This document shows, one piece after another, positions 51,914-60,221 of a stretch of 64,000 nucleotides of DNA (position 1 is its first letter; the number at the start of each line of letters is the position of its first letter). The stretch is taken from NCBI RefSeq assembly GCF_020564935.1, contig NZ_JAJCXB010000014.1, positions 62,001 through 126,000 of the forward strand, read 5' to 3'. Below the pieces are notes generated by a model, which was given only the letters and a program-made list of their open reading frames with translations, was not told where the DNA came from and searched no databases. This stretch comes from Streptomyces pinistramenti. GTDB lineage: Bacteria; Actinomycetota; Actinomycetes; Streptomycetales; Streptomycetaceae. The position numbers and the translations under genes were made by a program.

Positions 51914-52258
51914 ATGGGGACGGAAGCGGGGACGGGGACGGACATGGGAACGGGCGCGGGCACAGGGCTCGGTGGCGGGCTGGACGCCCGGATGGCTCAG
52001 GAGCAGCGGGCGGTGCGGCGGGCGGCGGTGGTGGGGGCGCTGGTGATGGCCGTCAGTCTGATCGCCACGTCCGTGGGGGCGTCCGCGAAGTCGGCGGACG
52101 GGGCGCGGGGCGAGGTGGTGCGGCCCGTCGCGGCACAGTCCGGCGCGCCGTCGACGGGCTCGGACCGCCCGGCCGCGAAGACGGTCCGTGTGCACCTGCC
52201 GGCCCCTACGGGTTCCCCTCAAGCGGGCGTGGTTTCCGTGCACTTGACGGACCGGTAG
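51914..52258 (+). CDS. small membrane protein, hypothetical
   Basis: 114 residues if started at 51914; the first 25 (MGTEAGTGTDMGTGAGTGLG) are a Gly/Thr repeat from low-complexity DNA, so the ATG at 51992 (MAQEQRAVRRAAV) may be the true start, giving 88 residues. One hydrophobic segment (AAVVGALVMAVSLIATSVGA) is followed by a polar, Ser/Ala/Pro-rich extracellular part ending SVHLTDR. The family is unknown. It is the least certain protein call in this part of the window. Confidence 0.45.
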   Translation: MGTEAGTGTDMGTGAGTGLGGGLDARMAQEQRAVRRAAVVGALVMAVSLIATSVGASAKSADGARGEVVRPVAAQSGAPSTGSDRPAAKTVRVHLPAPTGSPQAGVVSVHLTDR

Positions 52259-52360
52259 CGGCGCGGCCCGCGGGTCTCCGGGGAGCCGCACCGTGAGCTG
52301 ATGGTGAGCGTGCGCCATCCGGAGCTGCGGTTCGTCCCGTAGGGGCGGTCGGGGGCGGGG

Positions 52361-52912
52361 TCAGGGTGTCGCGGACGGGCCCTGGGCCGCGGGCTGCCGG
52401 GTCAGGTGGGCGAACGCGTCGAGGTTGCGGGTGGATTCGCCGCGGGCGACCCGCCAGGCGTACTCCTTGCGGATCGCCGTGGCGAAGCCCATCTCCAGCA
52501 GGGTGTTGAAGCTGCCGTCGGCGTTCTCCAGGACCGTGCCCAGGATGCGGTCGAGTTCGTCGGCGGTGACGGCCGCGAGCGGGAGCTTGCCGACGAGGTA
52601 GATGTCGCCGAGCTTGTCGATCGCGTAACTGACGCCGTAGAGACGGGTGTTGCGCTCCAGCAGCCAGCGGTGGACGGCCTCGTGGTTCTCGTCCGGGTGG
52701 CGGACGACGAAGGCGTTGATGGAGAGGGAGTGCTTGCCGACGATGAAGGAGCAGGTCGTGGAGAGCTTGCGGGTGCCGGGCAGCTTGACGACGTACGTGC
52801 CGTCGGCGGGGCTTTCCCAGTCGAGACCGGCGTCGTCGAGGGTGCGCGTGCTCACCGCACCGGCCGTCGCCGTCGCGTCCGCCGCCCGCTCCCCGGTCCT
52901 GTCGTCAGCCAT
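52361..52912 (-). CDS. YbjN-domain protein
   Basis: 183 residues. The domain (about 35-165) runs from [20 protein letters not shown] through [20 protein letters not shown] to [20 protein letters not shown], the YbjN/type III chaperone-like fold. It is a conserved actinobacterial gene directly downstream of mshA; overlapping starts and stops (8 bases) couple their translation. YbjN proteins are associated with stress responses, but the molecular role is not known. It is cytoplasmic. Confidence 0.88.
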   Translation of the reverse strand: MADDRTGERAADATATAGAVSTRTLDDAGLDWESPADGTYVVKLPGTRKLSTTCSFIVGKHSLSINAFVVRHPDENHEAVHRWLLERNTRLYGVSYAIDKLGDIYLVGKLPLAAVTADELDRILGTVLENADGSFNTLLEMGFATAIRKEYAWRVARGESTRNLDAFAHLTRQPAAQGPSATP

Positions 52913-54308
52913 GGAGTGATCGTAGGTGACGGCGGCGTTCCTGTATCGCGGCGGCGTAGACCTCGCCGGTGGCCGCGGCGGCGGTGTCCCAGCCGAAGGA
53001 CTGGGCGTGCCGGGCGGCCCCGGCCCCCATCCGGGCGGCCAGCGAAGGGTCGGCGGCGAAGCGGGCGAGTGCGCGGGCGTAGTCGGCCGGGTCGTGGCCG
53101 CCGATGAGGTAGCCGCTGACGCCGTCGCGTACGGCCACCGGCAGGCCGCCGACCGCGGCCGCGACGACCGGGGTGCCGCTGGCCTGCGCCTCTATGGCGA
53201 CGAGCCCGAATGACTCGCTGTAGGACGGCATGACCAGGACGGATGCGGCGCGGTACCAGTCGGCGAGCTGTTCCTGGCCGACCGGCGGCCGGAAGCGTAC
53301 GACGTCGGCGATGCCGAGCCTGGCGGCCAGCTTCTGCAGCCCTTCGGGCTTGGCCAGGCCGCTGCCGCTGGGCCCGCCGACCACCGGGACGACGATGCGC
53401 GAGCGCAGCGCGGGGTCTTCTTCCAGGAGCACGGCGACCGCGCGCAGCAGGACGTCGGGCGCCTTCAGCGGCTGGATGCGGCCGGCGAACAGCGGGATGA
53501 CGGCGTCCTGCGGCAGCCCCAGGCGGGCGCGGGCCGCGGCCCTGCTCTCGGCGACGGCGGCCTCGCCCGCGGCTCCGGTGAGCGCGGATCCGGTGGCGCC
53601 GGTGGGCCGGAAGCGGTCCAGGTTCACGCCGGGGTGCACGACGGCGACCCGTCCGGGGTCGGCCTCGTAGTGCCGCACCAGCTCGTCCGCCTCCTCGGCG
53701 GTGTTCGCGATCAGCCGGTCGGCGGCGCGGACGACCTGGGTCTCGCCGATCACCCGGGCCGCGGGCTCCGGGGTGTCGCCCGCGGCGAGCGAGGCGTTCT
53801 TGACCTTGGCCATGGTGTGCATGGCGTGCACGAGCGGCACGCCCCAGCGTTCGGATGCGAGCCAGCCGACGTGTCCGGAAAGCCAGTAGTGGGAGTGCAC
53901 GAGGTCGTAGTAGCCGGGGCGGTGGCCCGCCCAGGTCTGCATCACGCCGTGCGTGAAGGCGCAGAGTTGGGCCGGCAGCTCCTCCTTCGCCAGCCCTTCG
54001 TAAGGGCCCGCGTCGACGTGCCGTACGAGGACGCCGGGGGCCAGCTCGACGGAGGGCGGGAGGGTGCCGGTGGTGGCGCGGGTGAAGATCTCCACCTCGA
54101 TGTTGATCGCGGCGAGCTTCCTGGCGAGTTCGACGATGTAGACGTTCATGCCGCCGGCGTCGCCGGTGCCCGGCTGGTGCAGCGGTGAGGTGTGCACGCT
54201 GAGCATGGCCACCCGGCGCGGCCGCCGCGAAGCGCCCACGCGCAGCCTGGCCGGGCCCGGGAACGGGCCGTGCGGACGGCTGCGGAGCCGGGACACGTAT
54301 GGGCTCAC
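52905..54308 (-). CDS. mshA: D-inositol-3-phosphate glycosyltransferase MshA
   Basis: 467 residues from the GTG at 54308, nine bases after AGGAGG. It is a GT4-family GT-B protein: N-terminal domain with [20 protein letters not shown], and C-terminal UDP-GlcNAc-binding domain with [39 protein letters not shown] and [10 protein letters not shown]. MshA catalyses the first step of mycothiol synthesis, joining UDP-GlcNAc and 1L-inositol 1-phosphate. It is cytoplasmic. It is co-transcribed with the overlapping YbjN gene and divergent from a methyltransferase gene, a common Streptomyces layout. Confidence 0.94.
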   Translation of the reverse strand: MSPYVSRLRSRPHGPFPGPARLRVGASRRPRRVAMLSVHTSPLHQPGTGDAGGMNVYIVELARKLAAINIEVEIFTRATTGTLPPSVELAPGVLVRHVDAGPYEGLAKEELPAQLCAFTHGVMQTWAGHRPGYYDLVHSHYWLSGHVGWLASERWGVPLVHAMHTMAKVKNASLAAGDTPEPAARVIGETQVVRAADRLIANTAEEADELVRHYEADPGRVAVVHPGVNLDRFRPTGATGSALTGAAGEAAVAESRAAARARLGLPQDAVIPLFAGRIQPLKAPDVLLRAVAVLLEEDPALRSRIVVPVVGGPSGSGLAKPEGLQKLAARLGIADVVRFRPPVGQEQLADWYRAASVLVMPSYSESFGLVAIEAQASGTPVVAAAVGGLPVAVRDGVSGYLIGGHDPADYARALARFAADPSLAARMGAGAARHAQSFGWDTAAAATGEVYAAAIQERRRHLRSLHG

Positions 54309-54528
54309 TGCGAGCTACCTCCTACTGGGCGGGCTGCGCGCCTCCGACCCCGTGTAACAACGGAATTCGGCCGTCCATTTCCTCCGGGCACGCCGTGTTC
54401 CCAGCTTTGCCAAAGTGTGACCAAGCCGCGGACGGCCCCGGGCCGCCGCCCGGTCACCGGCGGCTCCCGGCAGGCGGCGCCCCCGGCCGCCGCACGGGCT
54501 CGTCCCGGCCGCCGCATAGGCTCGTCGC

Positions 54529-55356
54529 ATGGCCCGCCGCTCCTCCGCCCCCGCCGCCCCGGCGCCCGCCCGCCCCGTCGGCAGCGCCACCCGCGGGACC
54601 ACCAACCCCACCCGCCTGCGCCGGATGGACCGCTGGATCGCCGCCGAACACGCCGCCGTACTGCGGCGCAGCGCCGATCCGGTCGCCGTCGACCTCGGGT
54701 ACGGGGCGGCCCCCTGGACGGCGGTGGAGCTGCTGGCCAGGCTGCGGACGGTCCGGTCCGACGCGCGGGTGGTCGGCATCGAGATCGACCCGGCCCGCGT
54801 CGAGGCCGCCCGCCCCTACGAACGGCCAGGACTGGACTTCCTGCACGGCGGCTTCGAAGTGCCGCTGCCCGGCGGCCGGGAGCGCGCGCCGCTGCTGATC
54901 CGCGCCGCGAACGTGCTGCGGCAGTACGACGAGGACGAGGTGGCGGCCGTCTGGCGGCGGCTGTGCGCGCGTCTTGCGCCCGGCGGGCTGCTGGTCGAGG
55001 GCACCTGCGACGAGATCGGCCGCCGGCACGTGTGGGTGGCGCTGGGCCCCGAAGGCCCGCGCACGGTCACCTTCGCGACCCGGCTCGGTTCCCTGGACAC
55101 CCCGTCCGACCTGGCCGAACGGCTGCCGAAGGCGCTGATCCACCGCAATGTGCCCGGCGAACCCGTGCACGCGTTCCTGCGGGACTTCGACCGTGCCTGG
55201 GCCGCGGCCGCACCGCTCGGCGCCCTGGGCGCCCGGCAGCGCTGGACCGCCGCCGTCCGTACCCTCGCGGCTGACTGGCCCCTGGCGGGCGACCCGCGCC
55301 GCCGCCGTCAGGGCGAGATCACGGTGCGGTGGGAGGCGCTGGCACCGCGGATGTGA
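54529..55356 (+). CDS. class I SAM-dependent methyltransferase
   Basis: 275 residues. After a Pro/Ala-rich N-terminus (1-30) and a helix (RLRRMDRWIAAEHAAVLRRS), the SAM-binding motif I is AVDLGYGAAPWTAVELLARL with an acidic loop VVGIEIDPARVEAA. Motif IV/V regions are less conserved (LIRAANVLRQYDEDEVAAVW). The substrate is unknown; the gene is a regular neighbour of mshA in Streptomyces. No signal peptide or membrane segments. Confidence 0.82.
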   Translation: MARRSSAPAAPAPARPVGSATRGTTNPTRLRRMDRWIAAEHAAVLRRSADPVAVDLGYGAAPWTAVELLARLRTVRSDARVVGIEIDPARVEAARPYERPGLDFLHGGFEVPLPGGRERAPLLIRAANVLRQYDEDEVAAVWRRLCARLAPGGLLVEGTCDEIGRRHVWVALGPEGPRTVTFATRLGSLDTPSDLAERLPKALIHRNVPGEPVHAFLRDFDRAWAAAAPLGALGARQRWTAAVRTLAADWPLAGDPRRRRQGEITVRWEALAPRM

Positions 55357-55388
55357 CCCCAGCGGACGGCCACCCGCCCCCGGCCCGG

Positions 55389-56291
55389 CTACGCCACCGG
55401 CTCAAGCCCTGCCGTCGCGACCACATCCGGAACCGGCAGCTCCGCCAGCTCCCGCAGCCGGGACTCCGTCACCGAGCCGCGCGGTGCGCTGTACGTCACC
55501 AGGATCTGGTCGTCGTCGGTCGTCAGCCGGAAGGTCTCGAAGGTGACGTGCAGCTCGCCGACGCGCGGGTGCACGATCCGCTTCGTGCCGCGCAGGCACT
55601 CGCTCACCGACTGCGCCTCCCACACCCGCCGGAAGTCCCCGCTGCGTTCGAGGAGTTCGCCGACCACCGCGCAGATCCGCGGATCCTCGGGGTGCCGCCC
55701 GCTCTCGGCGCGCAGATTGCCGACCGTCTCCTCGGCGATCCGGTCCCAGTCCGGGTGCAGCGCGCGGGCCGCGGGGTCGAGGAAGACCAGCAGCGCGGAG
55801 TTGCGCCGCCCGGGGGCGAGACCGTCGAGGTCGAAGCCGACCCGGGCGCCCAGGGAGTTCCAGGCGAGGATGTCCAGGCCGCGGCCGATGACCGTGGCGG
55901 GGACGGTGCCCGCCATCGCGTCGAGCAGCTGCCGGACCTCGGGCCGCACGGTCTGCCCAGGACCGGCGGCCGGTGCGCAGCCGCCCGCCGGGCCGTCGGC
56001 CGCGCGGCGGTCCAGGGCCGCGACGTTCCGCAGATACGTCACCTCGCCGCCGGTGAGCCGCAGCGCCCGCGCGATGGCGTCCAGGACGGAGGCGGAGATG
56101 GCGTGCGCGCGGCCCTGTTCGATGCGCGTGTAGTAGTCGACGCTGATGGCCGCGAGCTGCGCGACCTCCTCACGCCGCAGCCCGCGCACCCGGCGGCGGT
56201 TGAGCCCGCTCGGCAGCCCGAGGCCGGCCGGGTCGAGCGCCGCGCGACGCGCCTTGAGGAACGAGCCGATCTCCACTTCCCGATGCAGCAT
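55389..56291 (-). CDS. XRE-family regulator with MmyB-like ligand domain
   Basis: 300 residues from the ATG at 56291. The N-terminal HTH_3/XRE helix-turn-helix (RRRVRGLRREEVAQLAAISV, DYYTRIEQGRAHAISASVLD) is followed by the MmyB-like PAS-type domain (residues 105-280; ATVIGRGLDILAWNSLGARV, TVGNLRAESGRHPEDPRICA). This class often represses a divergent oxidoreductase gene. The aldo/keto reductase at 61723 is the obvious original target: its upstream region is a copy of the 167 bases that include this gene's start. A 5.3-kb insertion now separates them. A start at 56411 is open but lies within the duplicated control region. Confidence 0.87.
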   Translation of the reverse strand: MLHREVEIGSFLKARRAALDPAGLGLPSGLNRRRVRGLRREEVAQLAAISVDYYTRIEQGRAHAISASVLDAIARALRLTGGEVTYLRNVAALDRRAADGPAGGCAPAAGPGQTVRPEVRQLLDAMAGTVPATVIGRGLDILAWNSLGARVGFDLDGLAPGRRNSALLVFLDPAARALHPDWDRIAEETVGNLRAESGRHPEDPRICAVVGELLERSGDFRRVWEAQSVSECLRGTKRIVHPRVGELHVTFETFRLTTDDDQILVTYSAPRGSVTESRLRELAELPVPDVVATAGLEPVA

Positions 56292-56422
56292 CCGTCCAGT
56301 ATGCGGCGCGCGCCCGGTCGGGTGGTTCCGCCGGACCCAGGACCCGACGGGCCTGGCCCCTTCCCGGCGGGGGCCGCAGGCTGAGGCGCACCACCCGCCG
56401 AGCACGACCACCGGCGGCCTCT
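56256..56422. repeat. 167-bp perfect direct repeat, left copy
   Basis: Identical over 167 bases to 61534-61700. It covers the first 12 codons of the XRE regulator, its upstream control region and most of the leader of the reductase gene. Just beyond, an AAGGAGCAGCTCATGA remnant of the reductase start is recognisable at 56432-56447. Confidence 0.95.
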
Positions 56423-56441
56423 TCGCCCTCGAAGGAGCAGC

Positions 56442-56869
56442 TCATGAGCCGAGGGCGAACCACACCCTCTTATGGCCTTGTTCGCCGTCGGACGGCCATG
56501 TCACGCCCCAGTCGGCGGACAACTTCTTACGAGGAGAAGGCCGCGCCCTCGTTCCTCGTCGCCGCGGAAGTTGAGCCAGGTAGGGACGAACCGCGGACTC
56601 CAAGAGTCGTCGCCCCAGGCGGCGAACAGCACGCCCTCGGGGTGCAGCAGTGTGACGTCGAGGTACACCAACGTCGTGTGGGTGTGCAGGTGCACGTTCG
56701 TGATGACCTCGCTCACGCAAACCCGAGCGTCGTCGACGAGGGCCGGGTGCCCGGTCGCGACGAGCAGCGCCTTGACGAGGTCTCGCATGATCTTGGGGGC
56801 GAGGTTCGAGTTCGGTACGACGAAACGAGCTGTGGTTCTCCTGAACGGTGGGGCTGCTGTCTTGCTCAT
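56442..56869 (-). pseudogene. HATPase (anti-sigma-like) gene with a C-terminal frameshift
   Basis: The ATG at 56869 (MSKTAAPPFRRTTARFVVPN) opens an HATPase_c-like domain with the N box ARVCVSEVITNVHLHT and the G-box end ERGRGLLLV. Directly after LLLV the frame turns to RSCPPTGA and stops at 56501. The other frame continues with the expected ending KKLSADWGVTWPSDGEQGHK then RVWFALGS and stops at 56442. Loss of a single A at about 56530 explains it. Such ATPases accompany XRE/DUF397 pairs (WhiJ-type triads). Either a real mutation or a sequencing error in GTAAGAAG. Confidence 0.7.
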
Positions 56870-57103
56870 ATCGATGTCTCCCAACGTGACGTGAGCGCCG
56901 GCTGCAATGCCGTCCGTGGCTATGGCCATCCCTCGGGGCCCCCTCAACGGGCGCGCAGATGACTACACTTCGGGTCTTCCCGGCGTGCTGCGCGGTGTTG
57001 CCTGGAAGGTAGGGCACAACAGTGGGACGACTGTCCCAACCCTCCGAGTGGACCCGTGACACAGTTGGGCGGCACACTTCTACGCACAGGAGAAGGAGGG
57101 GCC

Positions 57104-57952
57104 GTGCCGCCACGGAGCTACCCAACTGCCCGCCAGAAACGGTTGGGTGCCGAGCTGCGCAAACTGCGTGAACGCGCCGGCATGTCCGGGACGGAGGCCG
57201 CCGCCTTCCTCGGCGGCGAGCGGGCACAGATCAGTCACATCGAAAGCGCTCGCTACGGAGTCAGCGCCGAACGGGTGCGCCGACTCGCGGCGCACTACTC
57301 CGCCACCAACAAACACCTGGTTTCTGCGCTCGCCGTCATGGCCGAGGAACGCACCAAAGGCTGGTGGGAGGATTACCGGGGCATACTCTCGCCCGGATTC
57401 CTGGACGTTGCCGAACTCGAACACCACGCCAAGCGCATCAAAGCCATCCAGATGCTGCACCTCCCTGGAGTTTTCCAGACGGAGGGGTACGCGCGGGAAC
57501 TCATCCGAAGTGGCGTTACCGAACTCCCCGCCACAGAACTGAACGCCCGCGTCGAGCACCGCATGCGACGTCGAGAGATTTTCGACCGCCCCGCACCGAC
57601 TCCGTTCGAGGCGTTCATTCACGAGGCAGCGCTGCGCATGAGGTACTGCGCAGTAGACACCATGACGGAACAGCTTGAATTCCTGACCGAAGTTTCGCAC
57701 TGGCCGTCAGTGACGATTCGCGTCATTCCATTCGATGCACAGGTTACAGGCTCGGTGCATTCGATGATGTATGCCTGTGCGACCATCCCAGCGCTCGATA
57801 CGGTCCAGATTGACAGCGCATTCGACAGTGGATTCCTGGACGCAGAAGCTCAGCTCTCCAGATATCGGGAACTACTCGATTCAGTTGAATCGATCTCGCT
57901 CAGCGCGGAAGAGTCGAGAAAATCCATTCACCGTATCGCACAGGAAATGTGA
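57104..57952 (+). CDS. XRE-family regulator with DUF5753 (WhiJ-like)
   Basis: 282 residues from the GTG at 57104, six bases after GGAGG. The HTH (KRLGAELRKLRERAGMSGTE, AAAFLGGERAQISHIESARY) is at 11-55, followed by DUF5753 (about 90-275; IKAIQMLHLPGVFQTEGYAR, MTEQLEFLTEVSHWPSVTIR, HSMMYACATIPALDTVQIDS). Together with the downstream DUF397 gene (10 bases on) and the upstream divergent HATPase it forms the WhiJ/AbaA-type triad known from Streptomyces development and secondary metabolism. It probably controls the graspetide genes. A start at 57056 would add 16 residues. Confidence 0.9.
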   Translation: MPPRSYPTARQKRLGAELRKLRERAGMSGTEAAAFLGGERAQISHIESARYGVSAERVRRLAAHYSATNKHLVSALAVMAEERTKGWWEDYRGILSPGFLDVAELEHHAKRIKAIQMLHLPGVFQTEGYARELIRSGVTELPATELNARVEHRMRRREIFDRPAPTPFEAFIHEAALRMRYCAVDTMTEQLEFLTEVSHWPSVTIRVIPFDAQVTGSVHSMMYACATIPALDTVQIDSAFDSGFLDAEAQLSRYRELLDSVESISLSAEESRKSIHRIAQEM

Positions 57953-57962
57953 GTTAACCGGC

Positions 57963-58166
57963 ATGACCGACGCAATCGACTGGCAGAAGTCCTCTTTTTC
58001 CGGGGCGGACAATAATCAGAGCTGCATCGAGTTGGCTCCCATTGATGGCGAGATCAAGATGCGCGAGAGCGACGACCCGGACGTGATCGTCACGACCTCG
58101 GTCGACAAGCTGCGCGCCTTCGTCCTGGGCGTCAAGGCAGGCGAGTTTGACCACCTGATCGCCTGA
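57963..58166 (+). CDS. DUF397 protein
   Basis: 67 residues. It has the family pattern W-x-KSSFSG-x-(D/N)-NQSCIELA...I-x-MRESDDPDVIV then LRAFVLGVKAGEFD. DUF397 proteins are small partners of XRE/DUF5753 regulators. The ATG is 10 bases past the XRE stop, so the two are co-translated. A hairpin with an 8-bp perfect stem (TGCCGGGC at 58208-58215, complement 58227-58234) follows. Confidence 0.92.
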   Translation: MTDAIDWQKSSFSGADNNQSCIELAPIDGEIKMRESDDPDVIVTTSVDKLRAFVLGVKAGEFDHLIA

Positions 58167-58207
58167 TCTAGCCCCAAAGCGCCCCAAACGCCCGCCATCT
58201 CCACAGA

Positions 58208-58234
58208 TGCCGGGCGTTTGACATATGCCCGGCA
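58208..58234 (+). terminator. terminator of the XRE-DUF397 unit
   Basis: Perfect 8-bp stem with an 11-base loop, 41 bases past the DUF397 stop. The loop contains the -35 hexamer of the candidate promoter that follows. Confidence 0.5.
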
Positions 58235-58246
58235 CAACTTAGGGAC
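58218..58246 (+). promoter_or_regulatory. candidate promoter of the graspetide operon
   Basis: TTGACA at 58218-58223 and TAGGGA at 58241-58246 with a 17-base spacer. A perfect consensus -35 is rare in this DNA. Transcription would enter the Cys-rich gene at 58459 and the graspetide genes. Confidence 0.45.
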
Positions 58247-58458
58247 GTCACACTGTTGCGACGCTCCACTGAGTGGCACTACCGTCGCCATGCGTCGCCA
58301 CAAGAGGGCGATTCACGGCAGGACCATGCTTCTCGTGTGTCGCAATTCCCCTGCCCTGACTGGGGGTTGGGGAATTACTCCGAAGGTTGCCCCTCCTGCT
58401 GGTGAGCTTCTGACGCGTGGAGGGGGAGCCGCTCCGTCACTTCAGGAGGGCCGCCGAA

Positions 58459-58857
58459 ATGACCGAACGGCTCCTCGTGGACTGCTCGTTGTGTGGTTGC
58501 TGGGTCGATCTGCACACGGTTCGCGTTCGCTCGTTCTGGCGCGCTACCGAAGCCGACGACACCCTGCGCTACTACGAACAGGCAGTGTGCCGAGACATGG
58601 TCGCTTGCTTTGCGCGAGCGTCGGATACCGACCACTGGCAGAGCGTCGGCGCCCGTGTCCCTGGCGGAGTCGAGCCATCCGCCGACGCCACGCTCTACCG
58701 CTGCATGTTGTGCGACATCGCGGCATCCGTCGATGACGTGATCTGCGCCCGCTCGCAGGATGAAGCCGGTTGGTTCTCAGAGGTCTTCTGCCGTGACGAC
58801 GTGGCATGCGACCGCCGGCAACGGCGGTGCCGACGAATCGAGCCGCCCGCATGCTGA
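58459..58857 (+). CDS. Cys-rich hypothetical protein of the graspetide cassette
   Basis: 132 residues from the ATG at 58459 with GGAGGG upstream. No family is recognised. Cysteines are paired as in zinc ribbons: CSLCGCW near residue 10, YRCMLCDI near 75, and single Cys in AVCRDMVAC, EVFCRDDVAC and the C-terminal PPAC. Two similar halves (LLVDCSLCGCW...YYEQAVCRDMVACF and LYRCMLCDI...WFSEVFCRDDVACD) show an internal duplication of about 65 residues. Its place directly before the precursor gene suggests a role in maturation or immunity, but this is inference only. Confidence 0.65.
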   Translation: MTERLLVDCSLCGCWVDLHTVRVRSFWRATEADDTLRYYEQAVCRDMVACFARASDTDHWQSVGARVPGGVEPSADATLYRCMLCDIAASVDDVICARSQDEAGWFSEVFCRDDVACDRRQRRCRRIEPPAC

Positions 58858-58951
58858 CTCCCTGGACCACCGCACCCCGCGCCGACAGGCCGGCTCCTCC
58901 TGCGCGCGGGGCGGTGCACCAAACCCCAACAGCTTCAGCAAAGGAATCCCG

Positions 58952-59248
58952 ATGCACCCCATCTCGCACCCGCGCGAAGCCTTCCCCCTCGCCCCCGAGG
59001 GTGGCCGTACCCCGTACAGCAGCGAGCAGTCGTCCGACGCCAACACCCGCCCCTGGATTCTTCGTTACGCGATGCTCCCCGACTCGCAGCAGGCCGTCGC
59101 GCTTCCCCCCGCCCTGTACGACGAGGACCGGCAGATTTCCGTCGGCGTCGACACCGACCTGCTGCCGTACATGCAGACGCATTCCCCCACCATCCCGGAC
59201 GGCAACACGACCAACCCCCCGCCGCTCGACGAGGGCGCGAAGGACTGA
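58952..59248 (+). CDS. tgmA: graspetide precursor peptide (TgmA-like)
   Basis: 98 residues from the ATG at 58952 (AAGGA upstream). The leader contains RPWILRYA at 33-40, the conserved motif of actinobacterial ATP-grasp target peptides that the ligase recognises. The C-terminal core (about 76-98) has THSPTIPDGNTT then NPPPLDEGAKD. Hydroxyl donors are Thr76, Ser78, Thr80, Thr86 and Thr87; carboxylate acceptors are Asp83, Asp93, Glu94 and Asp98, so ester-linked rings are expected. Asp83-Gly84 is an ideal aspartimide site for the PIMT-like enzyme encoded downstream. It is followed after 7 bases by the ligase gene. Confidence 0.85.
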   Translation: MHPISHPREAFPLAPEGGRTPYSSEQSSDANTRPWILRYAMLPDSQQAVALPPALYDEDRQISVGVDTDLLPYMQTHSPTIPDGNTTNPPPLDEGAKD

Positions 59249-59255
59249 GGCCAGC

Positions 59256-60221
59256 ATGCCAACTGTCCTCATCATCGCCGCCCGCGACGACTGGCCTACC
59301 GACCGCGTCGTCAAAACCTTGGAGGAGCGCGGAGCGACTGTCTTCCGGATGGACGCAGCAGAGTTCCCCGAAGAAGCCGGCCTCTCCGCTCGCATCGATG
59401 ACTCACACGCATGGGCCGGCGGCGTGGTCACCTCACACCGCGCGCTCGACCTCGCCGACGTCAGCGCCTGCTACTTCCGCGCGCCCAACCCGTTCCGCTT
59501 CGCCGAGGGCATGTCCGACGCCGAGCGACGGTTCGCCGCCGCACAGGCCCGCGCGGGATTCGGCGGCATCCTGACCGCACTGGACTGCCGATGGGTCAGC
59601 CACCCTTCGGCCATGTCCCGCGCCGAGTACAAGCCCTACCAGCTCGCCGCCGCCCGCGAGTGCGGCCTGCCCATCCCCCCGACCCTGATCACCAACCGAG
59701 CCGATGCCGTCCAGGCGTTCGCCGGCGACATCCCCGGGCCGATCATCTGTAAGCCCGTCGCAAGCCCCGTCTTCATCGAGGGCGACCAGCTCAAAACCGT
59801 GTACACGCGGGTCCTCACCGAGGACGACCTCGGCGACTTCACCGGCATCGAGACGACCGCCCACCTGTTCCAAGCGTGGGTGGACAAGGCGTATGAGGTA
59901 CGTCTGACCATGGTTGGCGACCGACCGTTCGCGGCCGAGGTCCACTCGGACACCAAGGCCGGATACACGGACTGGCGCAGCGATTACAAGTCGCTCACCT
60001 ACGAGCCGACCAAAGCGCCGGCAGACGTCATCGAGAAAGTACGCGCCTTGATGCGGCGGCTTGAACTGCGCTTCGGTGCCTTCGACTTCGTCGTATCACC
60101 CACCGGCGAATGGACGTTCTTGGAAGTGAACCCTTGCGGGCAATGGGACTGGATACAGCACGCCACCGGGCACCCCATCGCCGAAGGTATCGCCGACGAA
60201 CTTCTAGGAGTCACCGAGTGA
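59256..60221 (+). CDS. tgmB: ATP-grasp peptide maturase (TgmB-like)
   Basis: 321 residues. N-terminal pre-ATP-grasp domain (VLIIAARDDWPTDRVVKTLE, ADVSACYFRAPNPFRF), then the ATP-grasp fold with the nucleotide-contacting Lys in PIICKPVASPVFIEG, an acidic loop HLFQAWVDKAYEVRLTMVGD and the metal-binding end GAFDFVVSPTGEWTFLEVNP then GQWDWIQ. This is the TgmB/microviridin-ligase type that activates Asp/Glu side chains as acyl phosphates and joins them to Thr/Ser hydroxyls of the precursor. It is cytoplasmic. Its stop overlaps the methyltransferase GTG (GTGA). Confidence 0.9.
   Translation: MPTVLIIAARDDWPTDRVVKTLEERGATVFRMDAAEFPEEAGLSARIDDSHAWAGGVVTSHRALDLADVSACYFRAPNPFRFAEGMSDAERRFAAAQARAGFGGILTALDCRWVSHPSAMSRAEYKPYQLAAARECGLPIPPTLITNRADAVQAFAGDIPGPIICKPVASPVFIEGDQLKTVYTRVLTEDDLGDFTGIETTAHLFQAWVDKAYEVRLTMVGDRPFAAEVHSDTKAGYTDWRSDYKSLTYEPTKAPADVIEKVRALMRRLELRFGAFDFVVSPTGEWTFLEVNPCGQWDWIQHATGHPIAEGIADELLGVTE

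Noticed and set aside
56444..56962. Plus-strand 172-codon frame starting at the copied reductase start codon
   Set aside because: It only borrows the duplicated ATG; the rest is antisense to the HATPase gene and has no protein-like pattern.
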